This document shows positions 63,384 to 64,000 of a DNA stretch of 64,000 nucleotides, in pieces (within the stretch, counting starts at the first letter, position 1; every line of letters begins with the position of its first letter). The DNA is from Janthinobacterium lividum (GTDB lineage: Bacteria > Pseudomonadota > Gammaproteobacteria > Burkholderiales > Burkholderiaceae_D), in the NCBI RefSeq assembly GCF_034424625.1, contig NZ_CP139976.1:3720001-3784000 (forward strand), in the 5' to 3' direction. The translations under genes and the position numbers were made by a program. The notes beneath the pieces are model-generated. The model was given only the letters and a program-made list of their open reading frames with translations. It was not told the DNA's origin and did not search any database.

Positions 63384-64000
63384 TCACGCCGGCTCGCGCC
63401 ACTGGTCCTTGATTTCCAGCATGGCCGGCAGCTGTTCGATGAACAGCGCCAGCAGGCCCGGGTCGAAGTGCGTGCCGCTGTCGCGCTGCATGGTGGCGAT
63501 GGCTTCGTCGACCGTCCAGGCGCGCTTGTACGGGCGTTCGCTGGTAAGCGCATCAAAGACGTCGGCGATGGCGACGATGCGGCCTTCGTGGGGGATTTCC
63601 TCGCCTTTCAAGCCTTGCGGATAGCCGCTGCCGTCCCATTTTTCGTGGTGCGTCAGGGCGATGGTGCGCGCCATTTTCAGCAGGCCGCCCGCATGCTCGC
63701 CGATGATGGCGGCGCCGATTTCCGCGTGGCTGCGCATGACTTGCCATTCGTCCGCATCGAGCTTGCCCGGTTTTTGCAGGATGGCGTCGGGGATGCCGAT
63801 CTTGCCCACGTCGTGCATGGGCGCCGCGTTGAGCAAGTCTTCCGCCCTGGCCGCGCTGTAGCCGGCCGCCAGCGCCAGCTGGCGCGCGTAATAGCTCATG
63901 CGGATGACGTGCATGCCCGTCTCGTTATCCTTGTATTCGGCCGCCTGGCCCAGGGTCTGGATCACCTGCAGGCGCGAGCGGCGCAACTCTTCGGCGTCGA
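63384..64000 (-). CDS. HD-GYP domain protein (partial)
   Basis: C-terminal about 205 residues; the start lies past 64000. HD motif MHDVGKIGIPDAILQ and the HD-GYP-type block THHEKWDGSGYPQGLKGEEI identify a metal-dependent phosphodiesterase, probably acting on cyclic di-GMP. The upstream part may hold a receiver domain, as is common, but is not visible. Confidence 0.88.
   Translation of the reverse strand, partial: DAEELRRSRLQVIQTLGQAAEYKDNETGMHVIRMSYYARQLALAAGYSAARAEDLLNAAPMHDVGKIGIPDAILQKPGKLDADEWQVMRSHAEIGAAIIGEHAGGLLKMARTIALTHHEKWDGSGYPQGLKGEEIPHEGRIVAIADVFDALTSERPYKRAWTVDEAIATMQRDSGTHFDPGLLALFIEQLPAMLEIKDQWREPA

Overview
The window is a dense, GC-rich stretch of Gram-negative chromosome. 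It has short intergenic gaps, many ATGA/TGATG start-stop overlaps, three TonB-dependent receptors and beta-proteobacterial metabolic genes. Gene content and style suggest the Oxalobacteraceae (Janthinobacterium/Massilia-like). This is inference, since no rRNA or tRNA gene is present. No CRISPR array, integrase or transposase was seen.

Layout. 1-4.7 kb: end of an MFS transporter, then a reactive-chlorine/methionine-sulfoxide defence module. It comprises a Met-rich MXKDX protein, a YedY-type molybdoenzyme, a cytochrome b561 partner, a DUF1223 protein, and a divergent ECF sigma (SigF type) with its NrsF anti-sigma. 4.7-9.0 kb: a DUF4331 protein, a lipoprotein, a TPR protein and a HupE/UreJ protein that carries an in-frame palindromic repeat. 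9.1-14.4 kb: FecI/FecR/siderophore receptor/PepSY iron uptake. 14.5-19.1 kb: two aldo/keto reductases, KptA and another TonB receptor. 19.5-25.6 kb: an operon of alpha-xenorhabdolysin-like helical pore-forming toxin subunits, followed by a membrane protein with a receiver-like domain. 25.6-28.6 kb: an Imm22-like gene behind a very large deacetylase-caspase-TPR fusion.

28.9-45.4 kb is an organosulfur (sulfonate/sulfinate/sulfone) locus: two solute-binding proteins, two DszB-like desulfinases, two permeases, an ATPase, an embedded MFS carrier, a class II aldolase, a TonB receptor, three flavin monooxygenase genes and a sigma-54 activator. I can read five -24/-12 promoters here and three arrays of a 17-bp motif, GCTG-N9-CAGC. 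Together these look like a single sigma-54 regulon run by the local activator.

45.4-50.5 kb: homogentisate dioxygenase, DUF2783, an FAD hydroxylase, an MFS carrier and a DUF1842 protein (aromatic catabolism). 50.7-64 kb: an interrupted LuxR gene, MsrA, an MBL-fold protein, HemB, VirK/YbjX, an acyltransferase, a two-component system, DUF481, a lipoprotein hydrolase, an APH(6)-like kinase and an HD-GYP protein.

The most striking structural fact is a 456-bp block, exactly 152 codons of an SsuD-like monooxygenase. It is missing from the monooxygenase gene near 41.14 kb and sits inside the LuxR gene at 51,110-51,565. Returning it restores both reading frames (384 aa and 269 aa). It is either a real short-range relocation or an assembly error.
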